Source: Malachius bipustulatus
Taxonomy: Eukaryota; Arthropoda; Insecta; Coleoptera; Melyridae
Direction: 5' to 3'
Assembly (NCBI GenBank): GCA_910589415.1
Contig: OU342634.1
Span: 21,077,144-21,141,143 of the forward strand
DNA length: 64,000 bases
Positions 53,150 through 64,000 of this stretch are shown here, piece after piece. The first letter of the stretch is position 1. Each line of letters begins with the position of its first letter. The position numbers and the translations under genes were made by a program. A model generated the notes under the pieces. It was not told where the DNA came from, did no database searches, and saw nothing but the letters and a program-made list of their open reading frames with translations.

Positions 53150-54600
53150 AAATTAACATGCTTTTGCTGCATTGTCTGTAACAATATGCCTCTAGTTATA
53201 CAACTTTCGATCCCAAGAGATGTTTAACATATCACAAAACTTCAAATCCTTTTAATCCAAAACAAACATTTAAGCCGCAAGCAGAACAACGGAGCTGGTG
53301 AATTCATATCATGCTCAATACAATAACATAAAGAAAACCTTTTTATGTCGCCTTTTATGCTTCGTTTTTATTAATTTAAATACACACACTTGAAAAATAA
53401 ATTATTTCCTGAAAATCAAAAATTGTTCAGAATTTCCTGAAAATCAAAAATTTATATCAGTTTAAAAAAAAATTTTTCGCAATTTAGAGGCAGACCGCTA
53501 TTTTTATGATGTTACATTTTTATTTTGAGACACAGACATCAATGTCTGCGCAGAATTACAAACCGCACGGTCGTAGCTAGCGTTCGTGATCTGAGGGCAC
53601 ATATGCGACACCAAGATTCTCATGCACAGAAGGTCCCGTTACACAACGGCCGTAGCATGGCATGGGGGTGAAACATGTCTAATGAACATACGAACTATAC
53701 AAAGAACAGATCAAAAAATCAATAAAAATCCGACAAAAAAGCATCGTTTCGTTCTATAATAATATATGTACGTTGGGTTTTTCCTTAAAAGATAACGCAT
53801 AGAATTTACGCAGTGTTTCCTGACACACACAATTATTTTCCTCAGAAACCATACTTGTAGGAATAATCCTTAGTTTCACGATTTAATGCATAAACAAAGC
53901 TCTTTATGATGTCCCCAAAAGAAACAGATGAAATGAAATCGAATAAAAGCGCTCCTCTTTCAAATAAACCGATACAATGCCGATACAGCTGATAAGGGAA
54001 ATACTTTCATCTAGGTACTTATAAGTACATTAAATTGTGGAGGTAGGCCATCTTGCTGTATGTACATTCGCTGTGCACATTTAGTGGAGCCTATCTGCCA
54101 GTAGTGTTAGTCCGCGAAACAGTATAAATGATCAGTTTTGGGAACGTTCTTCTGTTATAAACTACCATCAAATGAGATTGTTATCAATAAATAATTCTAG
54201 GAGAAGCATCTAGAGGAATATTTTTGATATGGGTTTACCAATTTAGATTGCTATAGATTTTTCTCCAATTTTTCCGCGAGTTTCCCCAGGAGTTATGTTA
54301 CTAATGTAGTTTCTGCTGGAGTTGGCCTCAGCAGTACATGACATTGCAAGAATGTTAATTTCTCAATAACGCCATGACAAAATGCTTGTTTTACTGAATA
54401 GTGTCCAGATTCGGAGAAGTTATATCAATCCCAGAGAAATTCATTAGCAAACTCATTAGGTAATTCTCCGCGGTTTGTCAAAAAATTATTATCTGAAGAA
54501 TATGAATCTAGGGGACTATATTTAGGTAATTATAAGTTGAACTTACTAACGCCGTAATATTTGAACCACAAAATTTTGCTGCGGGATAATGGGCTGGTTA
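53150..54600. other. AT-rich stretch, no gene seen
   Basis: Includes a less AT-rich patch (53560-53690) without an open frame worth calling. Confidence 0.4.
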
Positions 54601-54690
54601 CGGCACAAAAAGACGAAGTTTAAAGTGTACTCTTTATTCTAACCGACGTTTCGGAGTCCCTTTTTTGCTCCTTTATCGGAGTCTACAAAG
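54600..54690 (-). repeat. Penelope-like end with degenerate hammerhead core
   Basis: On the minus strand ACTCCGATAAAGGAGC, an A-run, GGGACTCC and GAAACGTCGG form the order stem I, core, stem II (GGAG / CTCC), GAAA, palindromic ACGT and a GUC cleavage triplet. The core box reads CCGATAA instead of CTGANGA, so it is a relic or a variant. GTTAGAATAAAGAGTAC follows. Confidence 0.45.
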
Positions 54691-54769
54691 TGACAAAACA
54701 AATTAATAAGTACTCATCACTTGTTGTCACAAGCAGAAGCTTATGCAACAGATCGTCGAACGATTTTGG

Positions 54770-55020
54770 TAATGTCTTGCGGTTCTCGGTTCATCATCAG
54801 GAATAGCTTAGTATCACTTGCTTTCGTAAAGAAGCAGTACACATTCTTAAAAAAAAAAAAAATTGAGGATGATGACTGCAACATGTTCAGAATGACTTCG
54901 GCAATTAAGAATGTGTTCTGTTTCTTTACGAAAGCAAATTATATTAGATATTCCTGATAAATTGAGACCTACAAGATTGAAGAGAACCGACCTATATAAC
55001 AACTGCGCATGGTTAAAATT
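54770..55020. repeat. Inverted repeat around an A-run
   Basis: GCTTTCGTAAAGAAGCAG-ACACATTCTTA (about 54820-54850) is inverted at 54906-54940. Farther out CGGTTCTCGGTTCATCATCA is mirrored by a GATAAATTGAGACC-AGAGAACCG block. An imperfect foldback of about 250 bp next to the Penelope-like end. Confidence 0.55.
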
Positions 55021-55089
55021 GTAAACTTTAGAGCTGAGAAACGCACCCAATTTTTATTTTTCATTTGTCAAGCTTTCAAAGCTAGAAAC

Positions 55090-57660
55090 GTCAGTTCTGT
55101 CAACATCATTAAACCACATGTTAGTGAGAATTGAAGTCACACTCAGTAGTCACTAGTCATGTTCACTTATATTCGAGCAGTCAGAGAGTGAAGTTCAGAG
55201 GGTACGATCAGCTGTGTGTTCCTCATTACATTATTTATTTTTAAACAATGAAACCGACACACCATCATGGTGAGTAATAACTGATTATTCTAATTTATTA
55301 ATATCGGTTAGGCATTATTATATCTCAAGAGATCAGTTCATATCGTTTAATTAGTTTATTCATTTGTATTATTCAATTTTGTTTCAATTTGTTCATTTAG
55401 GAAAACACTCATGTAAAACACGTGTTTGGTGGTCAAGTTAATTAATTATTTCAAGTAGGGCCTAATTAAGTTTTAATTAATTGTTTTGTATTCAAACAGG
55501 AGGTTACAAGTACTGATATTTTATTCCAACCAGCATGTATAATTTGAAACTGCACGTTTTGTAAATTGAATGGATTTTAAGAATAGGGCCCCATGTAGGT
55601 ACTCATACGCACGTGCACTAACAAAGTTTATTTCAATTCTTTTGGAGACACGCTAGTTTCAATATTTTATTTTATTGTCTAATTTCAAATTGTTTAAACA
55701 TGTGACCAATACCACCATTTTATGAATCAGATATTTTCAGCGAATCAATTAATTTCTAACCGTAGGGACATGCTCGACCTCATTTCCTTTGTCATTTACA
55801 TTATTCAAATTAACCTAACCGGTTATTACTTTTTGAGAAACTTATACTTGAATTTTAGCTAATTATTATTTATTTATTGTAATCTTGAAATTGCACATGC
55901 CTTTTGACTAATATTATTGTGATTATTATTATTTTATCGAAGCACATTCTTTTGCACAATTTATTTTAACGATACTCACACTGCTCATTTATTTAACCTT
56001 TCTTTTTACTCGTTACCATTTCTTTTATCATTCTTTTATTCATGAAATTATTTAAACAATTTATTTATTTTGATTGAACTAATTTGTACATAAAACCTCA
56101 TGTGACTTTATTTCATTTGTGAGAATGCTTGCTTCGATTATTGATTATTATCATTTCCGATCTTTATTTATTTCTAAATTATTGTAGTCAAAAGGGTTGA
56201 ACCTCATCACGTTTTAAATGCCATGCTTTATTTTTACCTACAGTTCATTTAGCTGATTTTGTTTAAATTAATTCATTTCACCTCTTCTAAATAATGAGTT
56301 TTGATTAAGGGTATATAAAATAAGGGTTAATTCTAAATTGGTTTAAAGTAAAGTTTATTGAATAATTTAACTTCCATCCCTGTAGGTAGATAGGTACCTA
56401 CGAGAGGTTATATTTTTAACAATCTTATTTTAATCACATTTCTCACACGTGCATGGTTTTTATTAGAAATGGATTAACAAACTATAAAGGATTTCTTTCT
56501 CATATTTTATATTATCTGTATGATTCTAAACATGTGCTAGGGACACACCTTTTATATTTATCATAATTTTGCGATCCACATGACTGCTCTATTTATTTAC
56601 TTTACAATTCATGCCTGCATTTATTAACCTGTGTGTGTCAAAATGTTTATTTAATTCTTCCACATTTTACTTAATGATAATTTTCTGAGAACGTATCAAA
56701 CGTTTTATGTACCTCCAGAATAATATTAGGTCGACGCACCTCATTTTTATCGTATATGTTTTCACCATCAATTGCTGCCGATGTAACCACGTACTTACTT
56801 ATTATGTTTTTGTCATGCTATTATCTCAGGCCACATGTTCGTTCTTGATTCTCATTTTTCATGCTGTTTATTTAACCATTTATTTTGATCGCTTATTTAA
56901 TTGATGTCTTATTTAAATTGTCTACTGAACATTTTTGATTTAATTGTTGATAATTAACTTATGCTATTTTGATCATTTATTTATATTTCATGAACATATT
57001 TATTCAACGAAACTGTCCAATTGATTTTTGTTTATCTTGATTTCAAATTGATCTATGTAATTGTAAAGTCAGGTTCTCTTATTTTTCTGTGAAACTAATC
57101 AACGTCAAGGTCATTTCTCGTTCTTCGTCAAACTCAATTCAAAAGGGTGGATCATTCTGATTGCTAATTGTTTACCGAACTGTTGAACTAGAATGTATCG
57201 GCCTTATGTGAATCTAACTAACATTTTCGTCCTTGCCACGAGGGGGTCAATTAAACAGCCACTGGATTGCATCCTTAACAGGACTCTGGAAAGGGACCCT
57301 CCCAACTATAGGCGGATTGCCTCCTTTACCGGACTCCGTTACAGTGTCTATCTAACAAAACCCATTCTCATGGTTATCTTGAAGACCTAGATTTCTGTGA
57401 TAATGCCTTCTGTTTTTAAATGATTCGCGCAAATGAGTCATGAATGACGGTTCAATTAGTTTGGTGACGGCTGTCGAGACGATTGATCTACACTTTTCAG
57501 GCCACCGTTGATTCTTTTCATTTCGGGATGCTGATCGAGGTTTTTCTTGGCCACGCTCTTTTTACTCGGGAGTCCCAGGTGAGCGTAAAAAGGCACTGCT
57601 AGGTTTCTCTTAGAATAAAGTAGGTGTTTTTAAAATGCATTTGTTTCACTAATCTCAAAT
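55090..57660 (+). other. T-rich region with splice-like signals, unassigned
   Basis: A moderately GC leader (55090-55260) ends with a short ATG frame running into a good donor-like site (ATCATG|GTGAGT at 55271). Then come about 1.9 kb of T-rich sequence with many TTTATTTA words. A CTAAC-rich stretch and AG at about 57241 precede a GC-richer segment with an open frame (IKQPLDCILNRTLERDPPNY) to 57390. AATAAAG lies at 57614. This could be a two-exon transcript or a large LTR. No homology is recognised; treat as a hypothesis. Confidence 0.25.
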
Positions 57661-57739
57661 CTCCCACCTTTTGCTTCATGTCTGTGTATAAAAGAACCAA
57701 TAACAAGGTAAGAGGTTACTACGAACACAACGGATGGTC

Positions 57740-57934
57740 CTAACAAGGTGGAAAACTAGACGAACACGAGCCCAGGTAGATAATGTGGTCAGGTGGCAAA
57801 CATTCTTGTCCACAAGCGCTCATAGGATCATCTTGGTACGTTCGTTTCACTGCTGCTAGTTGTTTGAAACTGTTGTTCATTTTTCTTCTTACTGCACGTT
57901 TAATATGGTCCTTGGGCATAATATAAATGCTCAC
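57740..57934 (-). other. Unrecognised 64-codon open frame
   Basis: The minus-strand frame (PKDHIKRAVRRKMNNSFKQL, AVKRTYQDDPMSACGQECLP) has coding-like amino-acid composition compared with its surroundings, but has no domain I know, no good splice sites and no conserved neighbour. It could be an exon or a TE remnant. Confidence 0.2.
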
Positions 57935-58270
57935 AGAAACCTTGTGAAATTACAAATTCTTAAAACTCCCATCTTGTAAATAAAATAATAAATAAAAAAA
58001 TCTGCCATTTTTTGTGCATGGATGGTAAAAAAATTCTTATTCTATATCCTCATCAGTGGGTACTCATTTAACGACCCAAATTAATGCACAATGCGTATTC
58101 AAATCTATCTATGATAAGCAACGTGAAAAATGAATTAGGTTACCGAAAACAAATCAGCATCCAGTAAATTTTTAACGCAACGGTTCTTCAGATGCGTGTT
58201 TTAAGGTTGTTTAATAAAGAGTATTGAGATATTCACCTTAATCTCACCGGATTTGCTATGAAGATCGTGA

Positions 58271-58518
58271 TGGAGAGCCGACAGCACGTACACAAACACA
58301 GCCCGCGCCAAAGCCCTGGTAATTGCATTTGGCTATTCACATAGCCCTAGGGGCCAGTGTGGAGCTGTCTTAATTGATCCTACAATGCGGCCGCCCACGC
58401 AAACAGCCGTCGATTGCCATTCCAGAACTGGCTCGCCGCTCGCACTCTTTGACCCATTCGAACGGCCGGCCCTCTCACAATATTGTTACAGGATCGAGGA
58501 GCCGCCGATATCCGAAGG
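58271..58518 (+). other. CpG-rich open stretch, candidate host exon
   Basis: Open for 83 codons from after a TGA at 58268 to a donor-like CCGAAG|GTAGGC at 58518. It contains TARAKALVIAFGYSHSPRGQ, GAVLIDPTMRPPTQTAV and SPLALFDPFERPALSQY. An in-frame ATG at 58385 could be a start (MRPPTQTAVDCH). GC and CpG content are far above the surroundings, with GCGGCCGC, GGCCGGCC and CCGCCGAT. Possible readings are a first coding exon in a CpG-rich promoter region, an internal exon, or a chance open frame in an island. I recognise no protein family. Confidence 0.35.
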
Positions 58519-58599
58519 TAGGCTAAATAAGAAGTGGGTAGATTAAATAAATCTCGGTCAGGGGAAAGCAAACAGAAAAGTGCGGAATCATGTAGAAGA

Positions 58600-60770
58600 T
58601 ATAGTTTTTCATTTTTGCGAAAGCGGGTTGTAGGTATATATTTTGTTACATTTCTGTTAAAAACGAATCTATGAAAAATTATTAATTATGTAATTATGAT
58701 GTTATCTATATGTATTATATGTATATTGATATAATTTTTACTTTTATTTCTACATTTTTTGTTTAGGTATCAATTTTTTTAAAGCAATAGTCATTCCAAG
58801 AAACAGAAAATTAAGAAACTCACTAATTCCTAGTGATCAAAAAGTTGAAAAAAAAAATTCATACATTCATATGCAGAGAAAGATTTCATCATGTTTAAGA
58901 CTCATCAGCAGGCTACATGAAACAAAGGAGGCGATTTCAGTTGTATTCCAGAAGTGATATCATGTTTTTCTTGTGAAGTTTAAATTGTAGCTTAATATTT
59001 AAGGTTTTAATCAAAATCTACATAATATGAGTGTTTTAAGAAATTTATTTTTAAAAGGTATTACGTTTGCATTGAGCGTAGTATGGTGTAGCTTTAAAAC
59101 AAAACTCTATTTATAAATGTATTCAAGAGCTACTGATTACGATCAATTCAGACTTTTCAAAATGCAATCAATTTTGTTTGGTGGTGCTTGTAGACTTTGA
59201 TTTGTGAGTTGTCCAATAAGCAACTTCTTTAACAGTTTGGGAGTTTCAGGTTACTTCGGCTGCAATATATCAAAGAGATGATATTCAAAAACTGTAACTT
59301 ACTTGAACCGTCAGCGTTGGAAACTTTCACCTTCCTAAAGAAGATATATCGTGTTTTAAGGGAGACTTTTTTATTATGTTTTCCATGGACTGACTAATAA
59401 ATCTAATATGATATATTACGCGTTTCAGAACATGGTTCGATTATACCCATATCAATATCAATATTTCTATGTAGTATAAATTTGCTTCAGGATTAGAAGG
59501 GTATTTCTAAGCTTTCCGTATTCCTAAAACTTATCTAACAACATCTAGTGACATTTCCTGTCCTCCTGGAAACATTATAATACGACATGAGTTAAAATGA
59601 TGGCACTTTATCATAAAAAAATTATTTACACTCAGATGCGAAAAACCGGGCCGCTTTATATTTTTATATATATATTTTTTATTCTGTTTTATTAAGATCG
59701 TTATAATATGAAATTTTTGTTGTTTATTTGAAATATTTTTTAACCTTTAAGTATACACTTTTGATTATACATTGATAAAGCACTTCCTCCTGGATCATAA
59801 AAATTAATTAGAATTATTCACATTCATAAACAAATGTTAGAAAATTGAAATTCAATCATTTCACGTTTCAATATTCCTTAATTCGCAAAGAATGCAAAGT
59901 ATTTTGAAATTGTTTGTCATTTTTCGGTTACTAGGTAGCTTGTTGGTTACCATGACAGACAAATACGACACATTGTCACAGATAGGTATATGACAAAATT
60001 ATGATTCTAATCATCATATCATAATATCATATGGTTTCTTGAATCATTCAGGAGGAGGGCCTTTATCAATAAAAAATCAAACGTGTTACCTAAAAGCAAA
60101 ATATAAAAAAAATACTCGATTTTCAAAAAATACTACGTGGTCCTTTTTTTTCGCACCTGAGTGTAGAAGAAATATTGATCCTTTTGAAATTTACATATTT
60201 TCAGAAGCAAGAATCCAAATTTATTTTGAGTTTAAATAATAACGAAAAATATAACCACCTTTAATAATAATTATTACTCGAACTACCTATTGAAACAATG
60301 GTACCTATATAGATGATAATAATGCAAAAATCTAGTAATTAACTAATTAACGATTATTGTATACTCTAATGAATGGTCTATGGAAATATGTACGCAAAGG
60401 TGGCTCTGTTGTGGAAATTTGCATATAAAGCTTGATTTTCCAGCAAAGGGTAACTGGACCGCTGTGTAATTAGTGGAATGGCTAAAGTAATATTGTCTTG
60501 GTCAGACCTCTGGTATTTTATGGCCATTGCTGTTTCGTTTAATTAATTAATGCAATGTTTACTTAAGAAATATAATTACCGCAAGGGTTGCCGTAAATAT
60601 AACACAAAATATTTACTGAAAAATTCGTAAAAACTACAAGATTTTCCAAATTTTAACTCTGGTATCTATATCAGGATATTATGAGAGACGAACATTTTTA
60701 CAGTTACAATTAATCGTAGTAATTCCAATGAGAGGAAGCTAATTTTTTCCTAATATTATCTTAATACTTA
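58600..60770. other. AT-rich stretch, no gene seen
   Basis: Very AT-rich. It holds one degenerate hammerhead-like motif (58884-58912, listed separately) and no convincing frame. Confidence 0.4.
58878..58915 (-). repeat. Degenerate hammerhead-like motif
   Basis: On the minus strand CTGATGA (58908-58902) leads into GTC ... GAT (a 3-bp stem II with one wobble) and GAAAT. No clear stem III or cleavage triplet follows. Probably an eroded Penelope-like end. Confidence 0.35.
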
Positions 60771-60779
60771 CAAACAAAA

Positions 60780-61800
60780 ATTATACAGGGTGAAAATTAT
60801 ACCTACGTTTTATTTCAAGCAAATATTGTTCAATCGAACGTTATTGTTCTATTATTGATACTGTTTCATTAGGTATCGCTCAGTTTATCGCCGTATTAGT
60901 TGCTTCACTGTGACATTCCTTACTGTCTTAATAACTTCACACTAGGTAGATAAAGAGAATCCTAACTCATTCGCGAGTACTACCAGATCGTTTCAGATTG
61001 CTCCTCCAGTCATAATTATCCATCTCAATCCTTCAATATGATAATCAACCTTAAAGACTCCCTATGGTGGCTTTCGTAGTTGAGGTGGTTGATGTTGAGA
61101 TGTCCCTGGTTACTTAGGTGGGTACTTTTTAGAGTACTTAACCCTAGAAATCTCTAAATTCCATATCCCTTTCAAGGGAATGCCTTACCATCCTTCATCT
61201 AGACATCAGATCCGACCGGCCCCATCTTCTGTTCGAAGAAAACTAGTCCTTTTTTCGAACAAAAACAGTGAAAATTACCATTAAAATATTCTTAGTAACA
61301 AGAAAAATCGATTCGAAATCTTCAAAGTTTGTAGCTGGCTTTTGAACACCCTGTATAAAAAATTAAACTTCCCAATAGATATTTAAACAACTTCATGTGT
61401 CACCTTGTTGGTGCATGATGCGATACTTTTTCATAATGAAATAAAATTGATTGAAAAATCCTAAATTGATTTTATTAGTTTTCTGAATGGTTACATTTGA
61501 ATTATTTTTCAGAAAAATTGACATAGCGCATAAACCGGGAGGATTGGTGAAGGTAACATTATGTCATTTTACTCAGAAATTAGATCTCAATCCAAAACTT
61601 GAAAAAAAAATTGTACCATCGTATTTAAAATAAGAAAGTTGATGTTGTGATTTTATAAAAGGACCGCCCTGTATATTTCAAAAATATTTTTAAAAAGTGG
61701 AGAAAATCGTACTTGGTGGAGCGGCATATGAGTTTTTTTAGAATTATTTTAGAATTCTAGTATAAAAGCTACTTTGCCGCACTAATGAGCAACCCTGTAT
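60780..61800. repeat. Cluster of TACAGGGT-like termini
   Basis: TATACAGGGTGAAAATTATA at 60783, then ACACCCTGTATAA at 61348, GCCCTGTATAT at 61667 and AACCCTGTATTTT at 61791. Only the first is in left-end orientation, and its inner sequence does not match the others. These look like single surviving ends of different TA-type TIR elements. Confidence 0.4.
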
Positions 61801-61892
61801 TTTCTTGACACGCGTATTTAAAAATAATCGGTTTGCGGACCCATGTTAATAGGAACTTTTTTTCATATTTTTGAATCAGCTATCACATTTTA

Positions 61893-62144
61893 AGACACGT
61901 ATCCACCAAAGCAAAGGAGAACATTTATGTTTCTGTTCCAAATTTCCGAAATGTTTACGAATGTTCCTAGTACGTTGCTCAATGTTCCGTGATGTTGCTA
62001 GTAGAAGTTGTTGCTTGTTGTATGTTGCCATTTGTTTGCACGCAATATTTTGCACTTGTTTCTCGAAGTTCCTAAAATTTGGAACAAGAAGCAACAAATG
62101 GAAACAAAATGTTCCTGTGTGTTGCTTTGGTGGAGAGGCACCTT
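61893..62144. mobile_element. ~250-bp hairpin MITE
   Basis: ATCCACCAAAGCAA-GAGAACATTTATGTTTC at the left is mirrored by GAAACAAAATGTTCC-GTTGCTTTGGTGGAGA at the right; inside, TTCCAAATTT faces AAATTTGGAAC. Repeated GTTCC and GTTGC words fill the centre. Target duplication not determined. Confidence 0.7.
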
Positions 62145-62171
62145 TATGTATCTTTATTTTTTATTTATGTA

Positions 62172-62477
62172 TACAGTGTGACAATTTCAAAATTTTGGAT
62201 TGGCTATTATAGCTCTGAATAATGAAATTAGTTTCAGAAAAAAAAAACGTTTCGGCAGAATGGAAGGGGAAGCAGTTTGGTAGGGACATCGGCAGTCCTA
62301 AACGGAGTTTCATTACCCCAACACCAAAATTTAAAATTGCAATCCCTATAAATATGAAGGTACACTGTTTGAAAAAAAGAAAAACTGCTTCCCCCTCTAG
62401 TCTGCAGAAACATGCTTTTCCGAAAAAAACTAAATAAACTAGAGCCAATCGGAAGTTTTGAAATTACCACACGGATA
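62172..62477. mobile_element. ~305-bp hairpin MITE
   Basis: GTGTGACAATTTCAAAATTT and GATTGGCTATTATAG at the left face TAGAGCCAATC and AAGTTTTGAAATTACCACAC at the right. Deeper in, AATGGAAGGGGAAGCAGTTT faces AAACTGCTTCCCCCTCT. It starts 28 bp from the previous MITE. No coding capacity beyond chance frames. Confidence 0.7.
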
Positions 62478-62539
62478 TATCTATTTTTTTTTATTATTAT
62501 TTTGTTTCATACTGACGTATGAATATTCCGTGTTTAAAT

Positions 62540-63330
62540 GATCCATCGACTTCGGCCATCGACGCACATTGCTCTCTAGCTATGATCTACAAGAGATTCT
62601 ACCTTGGACCGATAGAAATCATGTGCAGTTTAATGCCGAGAAAAGTCAGGGTGTCATCTTCTCCAAAAAAGTCAATGTTTTGGAGTCAGATATAATGACG
62701 ATGGGACACTATCTTCTTTCATTTCTCTTCGTTTGCTTGACGTGAGCCTGGAAGCGAACATGACTTGACATGATCACGTTGCTGGTTTGGCGAAGAGTGC
62801 TTTCAGATACTTGGAAAACTGTTTCGCACAAAGAAATTTTATACACCTCAACAGCTTTTCCTCTTATACGACTCAAATACGACCATCCTTGGAGTACTGT
62901 TCACACATTGGGAGTTAAACTTCTAAACATGCGCTGAGATTACTTGACTCCATACAGAAAGGAGCCATCCAGTTGATCGGACTTTGACCAAAAATTTAGA
63001 TAATCTCCAACATCGAAAAAAATTAGCTGACGTGAATTTGTTTAACAGATATTTTTATGAGAAGTGTTCGAAAGACGTGGACCGTTAAATCCCACTGAGG
63101 ATTCCACCTAGAACAAGGCCTGGCAAATATACATGTCGAGCCGCAATAGCTCATTCCTATCAGGTTCAACTCGTTACACCTCGTACCAACTTATTTCAGA
63201 CCTCTTTCATTCAGGTATAGAAGCGCATTAATTTGGAATAGCATTCCAAGGAGTGTTCCATGAGGAATACAACCCGCAAGATTCAAAGTCTCAAAGTCTT
63301 ATTGGAGATTCAAAGAATTGATATCTCCGC
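62540..63330 (+). pseudogene. Non-LTR reverse transcriptase, C-terminal fragment
   Basis: Across several frames the plus strand reads FNAEKSQGVIFSKK-like sequence, HVAGLAKSAFRYL, TPQQL, YTTQIRPSLEYCSH, HALRLLDSIQKGAIQLI, LTKNLDNLQHRKKLADVNLF and CRTSLY-QTSFI-like blocks up to ALIWNSIPRSVP. This is the thumb and post-thumb region of a Jockey/CR1-type enzyme (WHDHVAGLAK, QIRP-LEYCSH-W, LQHRR-VA-L and WNSLP boxes). Many stops and shifts. The palm box is not found, so the fragment is truncated on the left. Confidence 0.75.
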
Positions 63331-63334
63331 TTAT

Positions 63335-64000
63335 GCACCGCTCCCAGAGCGTCATAGAGATTCTCCTGCAGTGCAAATCGAAGTGTGGTAATGGTTCAAG
63401 CCAAAATAAAAAAAATGGGAACTTATTTATATTACATTATGCAAAAATGCGGACCGTAAATTTTATATCATGGATCGATACTATACCCGAGTTGTTACAC
63501 AGCTTCTGTTTGGTTATATTTTGTGTAAAGAGTTGCTTTTTTACAAGGATCACCAATATTAGAAAACATAATGTTTCAGAGTTGTATATGTCATCGAATT
63601 TTAGTTATATGAGAAGCCACCAAAGCTATTAAATACAATCACTTTATGTTTACGTTTACGGTTTCAATAGCTTGGATGTGTTCGTACTTCGTATCTTCTG
63701 AAAAGCGGTGAAATAAAAGAAAATGCTACAGTGGCTAAAGTGTTCTGAAGGACTCATTATAAAGTGAGAGCAGTGTTGGTAAGCTAGTGTTCACTGTTGC
63801 CAAATTAATTATTTCTATCAAACTAATAGCAGCAAGAGTAGGTATAATCATCGTTTTCACTTTACAAGAATTATTTATCTACACAATTTACTATAAATTA
63901 TTATAAAAGTTTCTAGAACTTTTTATTTCGCGTCTTGAAATAAAATACAAATTTTTAATAAAGTATAATAAACTTATATAATATGAATTGTGAATTATTT
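63335..64000. other. AT-rich stretch, no gene seen
   Basis: A 104-codon frame partly overlaps the preceding pseudogene and looks incidental. No repeats noted. Confidence 0.4.

Noticed and set aside
62171..62480. 71-95 codon frames on both strands
   Set aside because: They fall within a hairpin MITE and mirror each other because of its inverted repeats.
1..64000. CRISPR arrays, operons, rRNA or tRNA genes
   Set aside because: No regular short repeats with spacers, no prokaryotic gene layout and no recognisable RNA genes apart from hammerhead motifs.

Overview
This window looks like AT-rich nuclear DNA from an insect. The case rests on the repeats: Jockey, R4/Dong and LOA/I-type non-LTR retrotransposons, a DUF4780-type ORF1, mariner-like transposases and a DUF7869-type gene. 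I cannot name the order or species. There is no bacterial-style gene organisation, and I recognise no host gene with confidence. It reads as intergenic or intronic DNA filled with transposable elements (TEs) of different ages.

Left part (1-7.4 kb): a cluster of repeat copies around a hammerhead ribozyme motif (0.65-1.26 kb), a two-copy tandem repeat (2.6-3.06 kb) and, on the minus strand, a nearly complete DUF7869-type gene with one frameshift and one stop (3.1-4.48 kb). At 7.4-18.6 kb lies a three-level nest. A decayed R4/Dong retrotransposon (+) sits between TAA repeats. It is split by a 5'-truncated Jockey element (-). The Jockey is split in turn by a young LOA/I-type element (-) with two intact ORFs, a 26-nt poly(A) tail and a 12-bp target-site duplication.

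Middle (18.6-34 kb): non-LTR reverse transcriptase fragments, a 660-bp-period tandem repeat, an AT microsatellite, a 1,361-bp non-autonomous hAT-like element with an 8-bp duplication inside a reverse transcriptase motif, and a mariner-like relic (spacing DD41D by count) with long inverted repeats. Several hairpin MITEs follow.

Right part (34-64 kb): a set of large foldback elements bounded by TA and ending in TACAGG-like termini (35.3, 36.7, 45.2, 50.4 kb), the nearly palindromic 45.2-46.4 kb copy being the most striking. Also here are a retrotransposon restriction-like endonuclease domain with no start codon (37.5-38.0 kb), a Harbinger-like TIR element (41.3-42.0 kb), a mariner relic (44.4-45.0 kb), a second hammerhead-like motif in a Penelope-like end (47.8 kb), a dispersed family with a central palindrome, two small MITEs and another reverse transcriptase fragment (62.5-63.3 kb). 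A CpG-rich open stretch at 58.27-58.52 kb is the best candidate for a host exon, but only a candidate.

How the parts relate: most of the window is a record of successive insertions. The LOA/I-type element is the only one that still looks capable of encoding its own machinery. The foldback elements are non-coding and would need a transposase from elsewhere; the relic at 27-28.3 kb has similar outer ends and is a plausible relative of their source.
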